Assembly (NCBI RefSeq): GCF_000013405.1
Contig: NC_007759.1
Coordinates: 745,001 to 809,000 of the forward strand
Direction: 5' to 3'
Length of the DNA: 64,000 bases
DNA from: Syntrophus aciditrophicus SB
Lineage (GTDB): Bacteria > Desulfobacterota > Syntrophia > Syntrophales > Syntrophaceae
The notes beneath the pieces were generated by a model, which worked only from the letters and a program-made list of their open reading frames with translations, did not search any database and was not told where the DNA came from. Shown piece after piece: positions 1 to 8,654 of the stretch. The position numbers and the translations under genes were made by a program. The first letter of the stretch is position 1, and each line of letters starts with the position of its first letter.

Positions 1-543
1 GCTCATGATGCTATTGCCAAAACGCGTCAACGCTGCTGGTTTTATGACTGGGTTGTAGAGTTCGACATTAACCCGGAAAAATCCCGGATGGTGTACTGTA
101 AGGATAGGAATAGCTCCGAGGAGCATGACGTGATCAACTTCGACTTTTTGGGCTTCATGTTACGCCCGCAACGGTGCTTATCCGAAAGTCATTGTATCCA
201 TGCGAATTTTCTTCCGGCAATCAGCCGATCATCCAGGAAAGAAATCAATCGGGAAATTTGCAGGCGGCATATCCAGTTAAAGAACGACAAAACACTCGAT
301 GATTTGTCGAACATGTTCAAGGCGAAGATCCGCGGTTGGATCGCTTATTACGGTCGATTCTATCCAAGCGAAATCGGCTGGATTTGGAAGAACATCAACG
401 GCTATCTGATTCGTTGTGTACGTCGTAAATATAAACGTTTTGCCTCCCACAAAAAGCAGGCGCGTTGTTATTTGCGACAACTTGCCCAGGGAAATCAAAG
501 GCTTTTCATTCACTGGGAGCTTGGATGCTGCCATATGGCTTGA
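1..543 (+). CDS. Group II intron reverse transcriptase/maturase, C-terminal part (5' end outside window)
   Basis: The frame is open from base 1 and ends at TGA 541-543, so this is the 3' part of a longer gene. The visible residues cover the end of the RT domain (NPEKS...MVYCKD, then FDFLGFMLRP) and the maturase domain X (KIRGWIAYYGRFYPSE, then a basic stretch RRKYKRFASHKK), which bind and help splice the host intron RNA. Family members are about 400-600 aa, so well over half is missing to the left. The active-site YADD would lie outside the window. The first 30 codons are an unusual match to the family and may be diverged. Intron domain V follows directly, as expected for an ORF located in domain IV. 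Confidence 0.9.
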   Translation, partial: AHDAIAKTRQRCWFYDWVVEFDINPEKSRMVYCKDRNSSEEHDVINFDFLGFMLRPQRCLSESHCIHANFLPAISRSSRKEINREICRRHIQLKNDKTLDDLSNMFKAKIRGWIAYYGRFYPSEIGWIWKNINGYLIRCVRRKYKRFASHKKQARCYLRQLAQGNQRLFIHWELGCCHMA

Positions 544-549
544 GTGGTA

Positions 550-624
550 GAAGCCGGATGAGAGCTGAGAGGTTCACGTCCGGTTCTCGGAGGGGCTTGG
601 GGTTAAAGTCCCACGGTCTACTCA
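550..624 (+). ncRNA. Group II intron 3' end (ribozyme domains V and VI)
   Basis: Directly after the maturase stop, AGCCGGA (551-557) and TCCGGTT (579-585) can pair around a short internal stem. This is the domain V hairpin layout with the catalytic AGC triad on its 5' strand. A second G-rich/C-rich segment (about 590-620) fits domain VI. The exact splice junction is not certain; the homology of the flanking transposase starts at about 626, so the intron most likely ends at 620-626. Confidence 0.8.
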
Positions 625-625
625 A

Positions 626-1062
626 CCATATATTCTAATGGCCAAGTGATTCTGTTATATTGCGGCAAACATGGACTGGGCAAGCAGGATAGCCCATTTC
701 TGGCGAAGGTCCAACACCATGGACAGTTCATGCTGTGTAGATGAACTGGAAGAAGCAATGAACCAATATATCTGTCCTGAAATATTAAAACGTAATAGGG
801 AAGCCAGTTTACTGCTGTTGTATTCACAGAAGCTCTCCATAGCAGAGGCATTGCAATCAGCATGGATAAAAAAAGTTGTTGGATGGAAAATGTCTTTATC
901 GGAGGGCTATGGAAAAGCGTCAAATATGATGATATTTATCTGAAGGCTCACAATTATATGGAAGAAACCAAGAAGGGTTTGGATACCTATTTTACTTTTT
1001 ACAATGAAAAGAGATGGTACCAGTGCTTTACTAGGAAATCCCCAGTTTATGGTTTACCTTAA
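626..1062 (+). pseudogene. IS3-family transposase (OrfB, DDE integrase core) remnant
   Basis: Reading 626-782 in one frame gives a decayed TYIPMAKGFCY-like stretch with a TGA at 647, then YIAANMDWASR and NTMDSSCCVDELEEAM, typical of the IS3 OrfB core. After a frameshift near 783 the match continues in another frame with two consecutive stops where the D-Q of NTDQGSQFT should be, then GSQFT, GIAISMDKKSCWMENVF and YDDIYLKAH to the end at 1062. The catalytic Glu of the NVFIERLW motif is Gly here (NVFIGGLW). In-frame stops, a frameshift and a lost catalytic residue show that it is dead. Its 5' part is missing at the intron junction and may lie upstream of the intron, outside the window. Confidence 0.85.
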
Positions 1063-1241
1063 TTTAAAACGCAAAACAGATCGCGGCATGAAACCCTGCA
1101 AGAGCAGTCTCCCAATTGTAAATACCTGTTAACTATCCAATTTATCACGACCATCTCTGTGAACAAGATGATAGGCTCCCTTAAATTTGTGCGAAGGTTG
1201 AGATGTTTATAAAAGATTCTGTAGAAAAAGGAGAAGAATGA

Positions 1242-1994
1242 ATGTCAGGTCATTCAAAATGGAGTACAATCAAAAGAAAAAAAGGTGCTATTGATTCAAA
1301 GAGAGGAAAGATATTTACTAAAATCATTAAAGAAATTACTTTGGCTGCAAGATTGGGAGGGGGAGACACTGAAGGAAACTCCAGACTGAGGCAGGCCATT
1401 CTGGCAGCCAAGAATGAAAATATGCCGAGGGATAATATAGACAGAGCGATAAAAAAAGGGACCGGAGAGATAGGGGGAGGCGAAAGTTACGAAGAAGTTA
1501 CATATGAAGGATATGGACCCGGCGGAGTTGCCGTTCTCGTTGAGGTCATGACAGATAATAAAAATAGGACCGTTGCTGAAATCAGGCATATATTTTCAAA
1601 GCACGGTGGCAATCTTGGGGGGAATGGATGTGTGTCATGGTTGTTTGAAAAAAAAGGAAGCATCGTGTTTGATAGGGATTTAATCGATGAAGATGCATTG
1701 ATGGAATTAGCCCTGGAAGCGGGAGCTGAAGATATTCGTGAAGAAGAAAGCCAAATGGATGTGATAACAGACCCATCAATGTTTGATAAAGTAAGAGATG
1801 TATTGGAAGGAAAGGGCATGAAATATGTTCAGGCTTCCATCGAAATGGTACCTCAAAATACAATAAGATTGGATGAGGGGAAAGCCGAACAGATGCTGAA
1901 AATGATCGAAAAATTAGAAGACAATGACGATGTTCAGAATGTCTATGCAAATTTCGATATACCAGATGAGATTATGGAAAAATTAAGTGCATAG
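1242..1994 (+). CDS. yebC: YebC/PmpR family (TACO1-like) regulatory protein
   Basis: A 250-aa cytoplasmic protein with the family start [18 protein letters not shown], the glycine-rich [19 protein letters not shown] segment and an acidic C-terminal domain; full length for the family. Members are described as DNA-binding transcription regulators or, for several, ribosome-associated factors aiding difficult translation, so the role is not settled. AAGGAG lies about 9 nt before the ATG. It precedes ruvC and ruvA, the common bacterial order yebC-ruvC-ruvA-ruvB, which supports the identity. Codons are AT-rich (many AAA, ATA), as in its neighbours up to about 12 kb. Confidence 0.95.
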   Translation: MSGHSKWSTIKRKKGAIDSKRGKIFTKIIKEITLAARLGGGDTEGNSRLRQAILAAKNENMPRDNIDRAIKKGTGEIGGGESYEEVTYEGYGPGGVAVLVEVMTDNKNRTVAEIRHIFSKHGGNLGGNGCVSWLFEKKGSIVFDRDLIDEDALMELALEAGAEDIREEESQMDVITDPSMFDKVRDVLEGKGMKYVQASIEMVPQNTIRLDEGKAEQMLKMIEKLEDNDDVQNVYANFDIPDEIMEKLSA

Positions 1995-2200
1995 GTTATA
2001 AATAGCAGCTTTGATAATGTGCCTTCATTAAAAATTGTGGTTTATTATCAATAAAGAGCAATAAAAATCTTTAAAGATAATGCAAAAGCATCATAATTGT
2101 CAAAGAAATGTGACTGATGACTCTCTGAGCACTTGGTTGATTGTCTGCATTCGGGTTATGCGTAAAGGTTAACTTTAAAATACCACATGAGTCATGGATT

Positions 2201-2686
2201 ATGAGATTGAAAGTGTTGGGAATTGATCCGGGAAGTGTTGTTACGGGTTTTGGAATCGTGGAGCAAATTCAGGAGCGGTATATTGATATTGTCCATGGAG
2301 AAATCAGGTTAAAAAGAGGAACATCATTCACTTCATCATTGGAGAAAATCTATGATGAATTGTTTTCTCTTGTAGAACGTGAACAACCTGATGCGGTCGC
2401 GATTGAGGATATATTTTACGGTAAAAATATCAAGAGTTTAATCAAGCAGGGGCACGTAAGGGGGGTGGCTATTTTGGCAGGTTCAAAACATCATTTGCCT
2501 GTGTTTGAATACACGCCGCTTGAAATAAAAAAAGCAGTGGTCGGCTATGGTCATGCTGAGAAAATTCAAGTACAGAACATGATAAAAGTCATTATGAAAT
2601 TGTCAGAGCTTCCTCCCGCAGATGCTTCAGACGCAATCGCAGTAGCCATATGTCATCTCAACCATCAGAAGAAAAATCACATATAA
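2201..2686 (+). CDS. ruvC: Crossover junction endodeoxyribonuclease RuvC
   Basis: This is the Holliday-junction resolvase, which nicks two strands symmetrically in complex with RuvAB. The RNase H-like acidic residues are visible: Asp in VLGIDPGS near the N-terminus, Glu in AIEDIFYGKN, and the two Asp of DASDAIAVAICH near the C-terminus. The frame is open from a TTG at 2141, but family homology begins exactly at the ATG at 2201 (MRLKVLGIDPG), giving 161 aa, a normal length. No strong ribosome binding site is seen. ruvA begins 4 nt after the stop, so the two are very probably co-transcribed and translationally linked. Confidence 0.95.
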   Translation: MRLKVLGIDPGSVVTGFGIVEQIQERYIDIVHGEIRLKRGTSFTSSLEKIYDELFSLVEREQPDAVAIEDIFYGKNIKSLIKQGHVRGVAILAGSKHHLPVFEYTPLEIKKAVVGYGHAEKIQVQNMIKVIMKLSELPPADASDAIAVAICHLNHQKKNHI

Positions 2687-2689
2687 TCC

Positions 2690-3304
2690 ATGATTGCGCA
2701 GATTCGAGGAAAACTGATACTTAAAACCGTATCGATGGTTATCATTGATAATCACGGGATCGGCTATGAGGTAATGATTCCGCTATCCACGTATTATGAA
2801 CTACCCGACGTGGGAAGCGAAGTCAGTTTGTTCGTTTATACCTTTTTTAAACAGGATTCAATACTTCTCGTAGGTTTTTGCACAGAAAACGAAAAACAGC
2901 TTTTCAAGTTGATGATTTCGGTTTCCGGTATCGGTCCGCGCCTTGCGGTAAATGTGTTGTCCGGGATCAACTCGAGTGAACTTATTCATGCCATAGCAAA
3001 TAATGATTTGAATCGTCTTCTGAAAGTTCCGGGTCTTGGAAGAAAAATGGCACAAAGAGTCATTTTGGAACTTCGGGACAAGGTATCTGGATGGACATCC
3101 AAAGAGCAGATAACCTTCATAAATAATAAAAAGGATGCAATCGATCAGAGCGTTATGGAAGAGGATGCCATCTCCGCGTTGATAAATCTGGGGTATAAGA
3201 GCCAGGCAGCAAAGGATGCAATTGATCGAGTCATTTCAGAGGGTGGTGAAAATAAATCATTGGATGTGATCCTGAAGAAAGCGCTGAAAGTACTGGCCAT
3301 GTAG
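2690..3304 (+). CDS. ruvA: Holliday junction branch migration protein RuvA
   Basis: A 204-aa protein with the usual three parts. These are an N-terminal OB fold (MIAQIRGKLI, then GIGYEV), a central region with two helix-hairpin-helix motifs (SGIGPRLAVNVLSGI and VPGLGRKMAQRVILEL) that grip the junction, and, after a linker of about 20 residues, a C-terminal domain (DAISALINLGYKSQAAKDAI) that contacts RuvB. RuvA tetramers load the RuvB motor onto four-way junctions. The gene sits 4 nt after ruvC. A 276-bp gap then separates it from ruvB, in which I see no gene. Confidence 0.96.
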   Translation: MIAQIRGKLILKTVSMVIIDNHGIGYEVMIPLSTYYELPDVGSEVSLFVYTFFKQDSILLVGFCTENEKQLFKLMISVSGIGPRLAVNVLSGINSSELIHAIANNDLNRLLKVPGLGRKMAQRVILELRDKVSGWTSKEQITFINNKKDAIDQSVMEEDAISALINLGYKSQAAKDAIDRVISEGGENKSLDVILKKALKVLAM

Positions 3305-3580
3305 CCAAACGGAAATAAGATTCATAAACCGGATGAATCGTTTGGCGAACCGATATAAAGTGTGTCCCTCATTGCATGAGTTAATCCAAAAAATATCAGT
3401 AGTGACGATGTGTTATCAGAGTGAAATAATAGGATTGATAGAATTCGAAAAGCAGGTTGATTCCAGATAAAGTCGGATGTCTGGGGTAATTGGATATTAG
3501 GTGTCGCAGAGCGTTTGTTTGAATGGACTCTAATGTTTGTATTTTAAAAAATAAATAAAGTATCCATTTTATGGAAGGCT

Positions 3581-4603
3581 ATGAAGAGAGATGATCTGGT
3601 GAGTCCTGAATGCATGGATGGAGATAATGTTTATGAAACGACATTACGTCCCCATAGCATCAAGGAATATGTTGGTCAGAAAAAAATAAAGAAAACTCTG
3701 CCCATTTTTGTTGAGGCGGCCCAAAAAAGGAAAGAGGCCCTCGATCATGTCCTGCTTTATGGACCTCCCGGTTTGGGTAAAACAACGCTGGCGCTTATTA
3801 TTGCCAGAGAAATGGGATTCAATATCAAGGTAACTTCGGGACCTGTTATTGAACGTCCGGGAGATCTGGCGGCAATTCTGACAAATCTGAAAGATTATGA
3901 CATCCTCTTCATTGATGAAATTCATCGACTTCCTCATTCCGTCGAAGAAATCCTGTACCCGGCGATGGAAGACTTTTATATCGACATTGTGATTGGGCAA
4001 GGGCCTTCCGCACGAAGTATGAAATTGGACATCCCGAAGTTTACATTGGTGGGTGCGACAACAAGAGCCGGGTTACTTACTTCGCCACTGAGAGACCGGT
4101 TTGGGATAAGTTTCAGACTTGATTATTATGCTGTTGAAGAATTGACGAAGATCATAAACCGTTCTGCAAGCATTATGTCCATTGAAATCGAGCATTCAGG
4201 CGCTCTCGAAATAGCAAAACGTTCAAGAGGTACGCCGAGAATTGCCAATCGTCTCCTTAAAAGGGTCAGAGACTATGCCCAGGTAAAGGGGGAGGGGATA
4301 ATAAAAAGGGCTGTCGCTGTTCACGCGCTGGAAATGCTGGAAATTGATGACAGAGGATTTGATCAAATGGATCGGAGTATTCTTTTGTCCATAATCGAGA
4401 ATTACGGTGGCGGACCAGTAGGCATTGACACATTATGTGCTACAGTCGGGGAAGAAAAAACGACGATTGAAGACGTTTATGAGCCTTATCTGATAAAGGA
4501 AGGCTATCTACAAAAGACGGCACGCGGCAGGATAGCCACAAAAAAAGCGTACGAACATTTCGGGAAAAGAAAATTCGAAGTTGGACAAAAGGAATTATTT
4601 TAA
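3581..4603 (+). CDS. ruvB: Holliday junction branch migration ATPase RuvB
   Basis: A 340-aa AAA+ motor that drives branch migration with RuvA. Visible motifs are Walker A ([10 protein letters not shown], near residue 62), Walker B ([10 protein letters not shown]), sensor I (LVGATTRAG) and the arginine-finger region (SPLRDRFG), followed by the C-terminal winged-helix domain ([21 protein letters not shown]). Length and motif order are normal. GGAAGG precedes the ATG at 3581. queH follows after 18 nt, so the two may share a transcript, although ruvB is separated from ruvA by 276 bp and may have its own promoter. Confidence 0.97.
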   Translation: MKRDDLVSPECMDGDNVYETTLRPHSIKEYVGQKKIKKTLPIFVEAAQKRKEALDHVLLYGPPGLGKTTLALIIAREMGFNIKVTSGPVIERPGDLAAILTNLKDYDILFIDEIHRLPHSVEEILYPAMEDFYIDIVIGQGPSARSMKLDIPKFTLVGATTRAGLLTSPLRDRFGISFRLDYYAVEELTKIINRSASIMSIEIEHSGALEIAKRSRGTPRIANRLLKRVRDYAQVKGEGIIKRAVAVHALEMLEIDDRGFDQMDRSILLSIIENYGGGPVGIDTLCATVGEEKTTIEDVYEPYLIKEGYLQKTARGRIATKKAYEHFGKRKFEVGQKELF

Positions 4604-4621
4604 TTTCAGTAATCTCTGTTT

Positions 4622-5230
4622 ATGAAAATATTAATGCATGTCTGCTGTGCGCCCTGCACGATTTATCCTTTAAAGTTTCTGAGGGACTGCAACCATGATG
4701 TTCATGGGTTTTTCTTCAATCCAAACATCCATCCTTATCTTGAGTATTGTCGACGCCGAGACGCCTTGCGGGCATATGCGGAGGAGGAAAATCTACCGAT
4801 CATATGGAAGGATAATTACGACTTGGAGCAATTTTTGAGGACTGTCGTATTTCGTGAAAGTGATCGTTGCCGTTTCTGTTATTACAGTAGAATGAGTTAT
4901 GCGGTGCATATCGCAAAAAAAGGCAAATACGATGGATTTACTTCTACGCTTTTGTACAGCAAATATCAGAATCATGAATTGATTCGTAGTATTGGTGAAA
5001 ACCTGGCAAAGGAAAACGGGGTAAGCTTTATCTATCACGACTTTCGAGAAGGATGGGAAAGTGGAATTCGTATCTCAAAATCCCGTGGTATATATCGACA
5101 GCAATATTGCGGGTGTATCTATAGTGAGAAAGATCGATATTATAAACAAGCACCCCGTCAAGTAGTCCGGGAATCCAAAACGGAATCCGGAGGGTTCAAA
5201 CAGGGCGTAGCTGACGAGTCAAATGGATGA
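4622..5230 (+). CDS. queH: Epoxyqueuosine reductase QueH (DUF208 family)
   Basis: A 202-aa protein starting MKILMHVCCAPC. QueH catalyses the last step of queuosine synthesis, reducing epoxyqueuosine to queuosine in tRNA, and replaces the cobalamin-dependent QueG in many anaerobes. Conserved cysteines expected to hold the Fe-S cluster are present: CCAPC at residues 8-12, a C-x-x-C pair (DRCRFCYYSR) and QQYCGC near residue 161. The last 30 residues are hydrophilic and probably not conserved. The gene follows ruvB by 18 nt. The IS5-type element begins about 40 nt after its stop and did not damage it. Confidence 0.92.
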   Translation: MKILMHVCCAPCTIYPLKFLRDCNHDVHGFFFNPNIHPYLEYCRRRDALRAYAEEENLPIIWKDNYDLEQFLRTVVFRESDRCRFCYYSRMSYAVHIAKKGKYDGFTSTLLYSKYQNHELIRSIGENLAKENGVSFIYHDFREGWESGIRISKSRGIYRQQYCGCIYSEKDRYYKQAPRQVVRESKTESGGFKQGVADESNG

Positions 5231-5269
5231 TAAAAAGCTTTAGAGAATAAAAACATAGGATGCTAAATA

Positions 5270-6864
5270 GTCCGTCCTGAAAAATACGGGCTGCAACCCG
5301 CATAAATAATGAAACTGTTCTTTGAAAACTGAAGAAAATTGTGGATTTGCAGTTGTTTCTACTCTGAAAATGTACTATAAGTGGCTGATATGAAAGTACA
5401 TATTCCAGAAAGGCAACTTCTTATGTTCGAGACGCAGTTTTCGGATGTCCTCAACCCGGAGCATGAGTTACTTCGTGCCGCACGCTTGATCGATTGGGAC
5501 AACATCCATGATACACTGTCTGCTTACTATAGCCTCCGGGGTCGCCAGGGGAAATCCATTCGACTGATGGTCGGCATACACATTTTGAAACATCGCTATA
5601 ACTGTTCCGACGAACGAGCGGTTGAAATGCTGCATGAAAACGCCTACTGGCAGTGCTTTTGCGGATTCAACAGCTTTCAGCGTGGACAGATTATGGAAGC
5701 CACATCCCTGGTGAAGTTTCGGAATCGAATCGGCACGGAAGGGATGAAAGAGATAGAGGCGGCGTTGCTCAAGACCTGGTCCGAGATGGGCTTGGTAAAA
5801 GCCAGACGGGTGGCGGTCGATACCACTGCTCAACCCAAGAACATCGCCTATCCGACGGACGCCGATCTCCTTTACCGGATTAGAGAGAAGATCGTCAAGC
5901 AAGTCCAAAGGGTTCGTGAGGAGGTAACCCTTCGGAAGCCCTTTCGCACCTTCAATCGATCTGGTAAAAAACTCCTCCTCGGAATCAAGAAGTTCCACCG
6001 AAAAAATCCGGAAGGCAGGAAAGAGGAGATCAAAAAACTCAAAGAGATGACCCGTCATGTGGTCGAAAAGACCGGAAGGGTGGTAAGCAGTCTTTACCGT
6101 CGAGGGCTCAAGGAATCGGGACGGAAACTCAATCGTCTGGTTTCTCTCGGGAAGAAAATCGTCAATCAAACGGAGGAGGTTCTCTCCGGCCACCTTCCTC
6201 GAAAGCGGATTTACTCCCTTCATGAGCCGAATGTGGCCGTGATCAGGAAAGGAAAGAGCCACCCCGACACTGAGTTTGGAGCACTTATTGCTCTTGCAAA
6301 AAACGATGACGGTTTGATCCTGTCCCATGTGGAATATCAGCATAACGTCGCCGATGTGAAGACCTTGGGACGGGTGATCACCGGAATCAAGACCAATGTG
6401 GGACAACGACCACGAGAAGTTGCGGCGGATCGGGGATTCGATCAATCCCTCAAAAAACAGGAAAACTGCCGCAGACGGTGGGGCATCAAAAGAATCGCCA
6501 TTCCAAAGAAGGGAAAGACGCCTCATCCGGACAGCAAAGAATCCTGGTTCAGAAAAGCCTTGAAGCAAAGAGTCAAGATTGAACCCGTTATCGGTCATCT
6601 CAAAAGCGATCATCGCATGAATCGCTGTCGGTACAAGGGAGCGGCAGGAGATACCGTCAATGTTGTATGGGCCACCCTCGCCTGGAACATGAAAAAGATT
6701 GTCCAACTGCATGGGCAAATGGGATAAAAGCAAGCCTTAGAGGGAATCGACAGACAGTGTAGAGAAAATCATTCAGAAAATCTCTTCTTTAGCCGCAATC
6801 ATCTTCAGTTTTCAAAGAATCGATCAACCAAAAAATTTTTCACATCCTATTTTTCAGGACGGAC
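5270..6864 (+). mobile_element. IS5-type insertion sequence, intact
   Basis: About 1,595 bp bounded by matching inverted ends: GTCCGTCCTGAAAAATA at 5270-5286 and its reverse complement at 6848-6864. The direct repeat TAAATA flanks both sides (5264-5269 and 6865-6870); because the tips and repeat share bases, a shorter target duplication is also possible. A second perfect inverted pair of 18 bp lies further in (TTCTTTGAAAACTGAAGA at 5318-5335, its complement at 6802-6819). One full-length transposase gene lies between. Clean ends and an open reading frame suggest a recent, possibly active copy. It landed between queH and the tRNA gene, 11 bp from that gene's candidate -35 box. Confidence 0.9.
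5390..6727 (+). CDS. IS5-family transposase
   Basis: A DDE transposase of about 446 aa with an N-terminal DUF772-like region (SIRLMVGIHILKHRYNCSDE) and a catalytic domain. The first Asp is in VAVDTTAQPKNIAYPTDA, the second in EVAADRGFDQ, and the Glu in KIEPVIGHLKSDHRM. A basic Lys/Arg-rich insert sits between the first and second Asp, as in many IS5 relatives. A GTG at 5381 is an alternative start; I prefer the ATG at 5390. No frameshift or internal stop is seen, so the protein is probably functional. The IS5 family assignment rests on motifs; the subgroup was not determined. Confidence 0.92.
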   Translation: MKVHIPERQLLMFETQFSDVLNPEHELLRAARLIDWDNIHDTLSAYYSLRGRQGKSIRLMVGIHILKHRYNCSDERAVEMLHENAYWQCFCGFNSFQRGQIMEATSLVKFRNRIGTEGMKEIEAALLKTWSEMGLVKARRVAVDTTAQPKNIAYPTDADLLYRIREKIVKQVQRVREEVTLRKPFRTFNRSGKKLLLGIKKFHRKNPEGRKEEIKKLKEMTRHVVEKTGRVVSSLYRRGLKESGRKLNRLVSLGKKIVNQTEEVLSGHLPRKRIYSLHEPNVAVIRKGKSHPDTEFGALIALAKNDDGLILSHVEYQHNVADVKTLGRVITGIKTNVGQRPREVAADRGFDQSLKKQENCRRRWGIKRIAIPKKGKTPHPDSKESWFRKALKQRVKIEPVIGHLKSDHRMNRCRYKGAAGDTVNVVWATLAWNMKKIVQLHGQMG

Positions 6865-6875
6865 TAAATAGGATA

Positions 6876-6902
6876 TTGACAAAAAGAGGGATTAATTATA
6901 TC
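6876..6902 (+). promoter_or_regulatory. Candidate promoter of the tRNA(CAT) gene
   Basis: TTGACA at 6876-6881 and TATATC at 6897-6902 resemble sigma-70 -35 and -10 boxes, but the spacer is 15 bp, shorter than ideal. It lies about 50 bp before the tRNA and immediately outside the right end of the IS5-type element. Confidence 0.35.
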
Positions 6903-6955
6903 AAACGCGATCTGTGGTTGGTTATTTCAGAATAAACGCTTATTGTGTGACGTGG

Positions 6956-7031
6956 GGGCCCATAGCTCAATTGGAAGAGCCACCGGCTCATAACCGGTAG
7001 GTCCCTGGTTCGAACCCAGGTGGGCCCACCA
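6956..7031 (+). tRNA. tRNA with CAT anticodon (elongator Met, or Ile2 if lysidine-modified)
   Basis: A complete 76-nt cloverleaf can be drawn. The acceptor arms are GGGCCCA and TGGGCCC with an encoded ACCA tail. The D arm is GCTC/GAGC, the anticodon stem ACCGG/CCGGT has loop CTCATAA, and the T arm CCTGG/CCAGG has TTCGAAC. The anticodon stem lacks the three consecutive G:C pairs of initiator tRNA and the acceptor begins with a Watson-Crick pair, so it is not the initiator. Met versus lysidine-Ile2 cannot be decided safely by eye. Confidence 0.95.
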
Positions 7032-7180
7032 TTTTTGAAACTCCATGTAATGAGATCATCGGGAATGAATTTCAACTTTCAAGAAAAGAAAGAGGGAGAG
7101 TCTGGTGATCAAGGTTGTGTAAAGAAGACTCCAATTTATCGCAAAAGGACTCATTCAGGGTCGGGCAGCTTTGTTTACTG

Positions 7181-7212
7181 AAAATGCACCTTTATATGGT
7201 GCATTTTTTTTT
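7181..7212 (+). terminator. Rho-independent terminator after the tRNA gene
   Basis: AAATGCACC and GGTGCATTT form a 9-bp stem around a short TTTATAT loop, followed by a run of T. It lies 150 nt after the tRNA and 34 nt before the next gene. Confidence 0.75.
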
Positions 7213-7245
7213 GCATTTGTAACTCAGGAAGGGGGAGGTCATTGA

Positions 7246-7968
7246 TTGAATAAACATTTATCATTGCTTGTTGCTTTGCAGAGTCTTGATGCGGAGGTTC
7301 TGAAACTCAAAACTAAGAAAAGAGACCTTCCTTTGCAACTGAGTCAGTTGGATGAAGAGTTCAAGAAATATAATCAGTTTTTTGCCGAGAACAAAAGAAA
7401 GTATGAAGAAACTGCAGCGCAGCATAAAGAATTGGAGAACAAACTTAAAAAAGGCCTAGATTCTTTGAGCAAAGCGAAAGATCGCCTTGGTGAAGTCAAA
7501 ACGAATAAGGAGTATCACGCAATTCTCAAAGAAATCGAAAATATTGAACTGAAAAACAGCGGGATAGAAACAGAAATTATATGCCTGCTGGATGAAATTG
7601 ATGACCGCAGAAAGAGCCTGCAGGAAGCAGAAAAAGAAAAGGAGAAATACGAACGGCAATATGAAAGTGAAAGGCAACAGATAGAAAAGGAAATTGATTC
7701 GCTGGAAGAAAAAATTTTTGCCTGTACTCAACAGTGTCAAAAGCTCACAGAAAGCATTCCGAAAGATCTTATCAAACGGTATGAAATGATCAAAGCTCTG
7801 AATAGCGGGACGGCTGTGGTATCTGCATGGAAAGGGGTCTGTGGAGGTTGCCACATGAATATTCCCCCTCAACTTTATAATGAACTTCAAAAATCAAGTG
7901 ATTTGATCTCCTGTCCAAATTGCAGCAGAATAATTTACTGGCAGAATCAAGAAGAAAGTATTACTTGA
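7246..7968 (+). CDS. Coiled-coil zinc-ribbon protein (COG1579 family)
   Basis: 240 aa starting at a TTG (MNKHLSLLVALQSLDAEV) with a strong GGAAGGGGGAGG ribosome binding site 6 nt upstream. Residues 15-180 are a long charged Glu/Lys/Gln-rich coiled coil. The C-terminus has a four-cysteine zinc ribbon: VCGGCHMNIPP near residue 200, then ISCPNCSRIIYW about 24 residues later. The family is widespread; functional work is limited and includes a flagellar role (HP0958/FlgZ) in Helicobacter, but no flagellar genes are nearby here. Its stop codon overlaps the candidate -35 box of rnpB. Confidence 0.88.
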   Translation: MNKHLSLLVALQSLDAEVLKLKTKKRDLPLQLSQLDEEFKKYNQFFAENKRKYEETAAQHKELENKLKKGLDSLSKAKDRLGEVKTNKEYHAILKEIENIELKNSGIETEIICLLDEIDDRRKSLQEAEKEKEKYERQYESERQQIEKEIDSLEEKIFACTQQCQKLTESIPKDLIKRYEMIKALNSGTAVVSAWKGVCGGCHMNIPPQLYNELQKSSDLISCPNCSRIIYWQNQEESIT

Positions 7969-7992
7969 ATATCAGCAAGCTTATATTATACT
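7965..7992 (+). promoter_or_regulatory. Candidate rnpB promoter
   Basis: TTGAAT (7965-7970) and TATACT (7987-7992) are separated by 16 bp and lie about 20 bp before the predicted start of RNase P RNA. The -35 box overlaps the stop codon of the preceding gene. Confidence 0.5.
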
Positions 7993-8011
7993 TATAAAAA
8001 AGAAGGTTGTT

Positions 8012-8387
8012 GGAGTGGATCAGATGATCGCCGGCCTGCAGCAAGCAGACGGGAGGAAAGTCCGAGCTCCAGAGGGCAGGATGGTCGCTAATGACGACTG
8101 GAGGCGACTCTAAGGAAAGTGCCACAGAAAATATACCGCCCGACTCCGTTGGGTAAGGGTGAAAAGGCGAGGTAAGAGCTCACCGTTTTCCGGGTGACCG
8201 GAAAAGCATGGTAAACCCCATCCGGAGCAAGACCAAATAGGAGAACATTTGAGAGTGGCCCGCTCGACGTTCTCGGGTAGCGTCGCTTGAGGCAGCAGGC
8301 AACTGCTGTCCTAGAGGAATGATCATCGCCATACTCCGGGAGATTGGAATATGGAACAGAACTCGGCTTATGATCTGCTCCGACTCC
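8012..8387 (+). ncRNA. rnpB: RNase P RNA (bacterial type A)
   Basis: This is the catalytic RNA that removes 5' leaders from pre-tRNAs. Conserved blocks are clear: GAGGAAAGTCCGAGCTCC near 8051-8070, the GGTAAGGGTG-like segment, GCATGGTAAACCCCATCCGGAGCAA-type core near 8208-8230, and the AGAGGAATGATCATCGCC-type P4 region near 8313. The ends pair as helix P1 (GGAGTGGATCAGAT with ATCTGCTCCGACTCC). Length of about 376 nt fits type A. A dyad terminator lies 150 nt downstream. Confidence 0.95.
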
Positions 8388-8540
8388 TTCTATAAATTCA
8401 GATTTACCCTTCTTTAGCGAAAGTCCTCTTTATTCCCCCACAATAAAGAATTAAGATTGATGCGAAACATAATAGATTCCTCATTCCAGTGGATTGGGTG
8501 AATCTCAGTTTTGACCTAAGGACTATTAAGTCTTGCAGAA

Positions 8541-8608
8541 AAAATACGGCCATGACACAGACTTTCAATATTATATATGTCTGCGTCATGGCCGAAGAAG
8601 AGGTTTTT
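8541..8608. terminator. Bidirectional terminator between rnpB and ppsA
   Basis: CGGCCATGACACAGAC (8547-8562) pairs with GTCTGCGTCATGGCCG (8579-8594) with one mismatch, giving a 16-bp stem with a 16-nt loop. There is a T-run on the + side (from about 8603) and an A-run on its left (8540-8544), which is a T-run for the - strand. It separates rnpB (+) from the convergent ppsA (-) and could stop both. Confidence 0.75.
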
Positions 8609-8654
8609 TACCGGAATAACAGGAAATACTATTCCGAAATCCAAACTGAATTTT

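Noticed and set aside
5468-6733. Long 421-codon open frame on the - strand inside the IS5-type element
   Set aside because: It is antisense to the intact transposase, has no recognisable protein motif, and ends with the transposase's own codon bias mirrored; a shadow frame.
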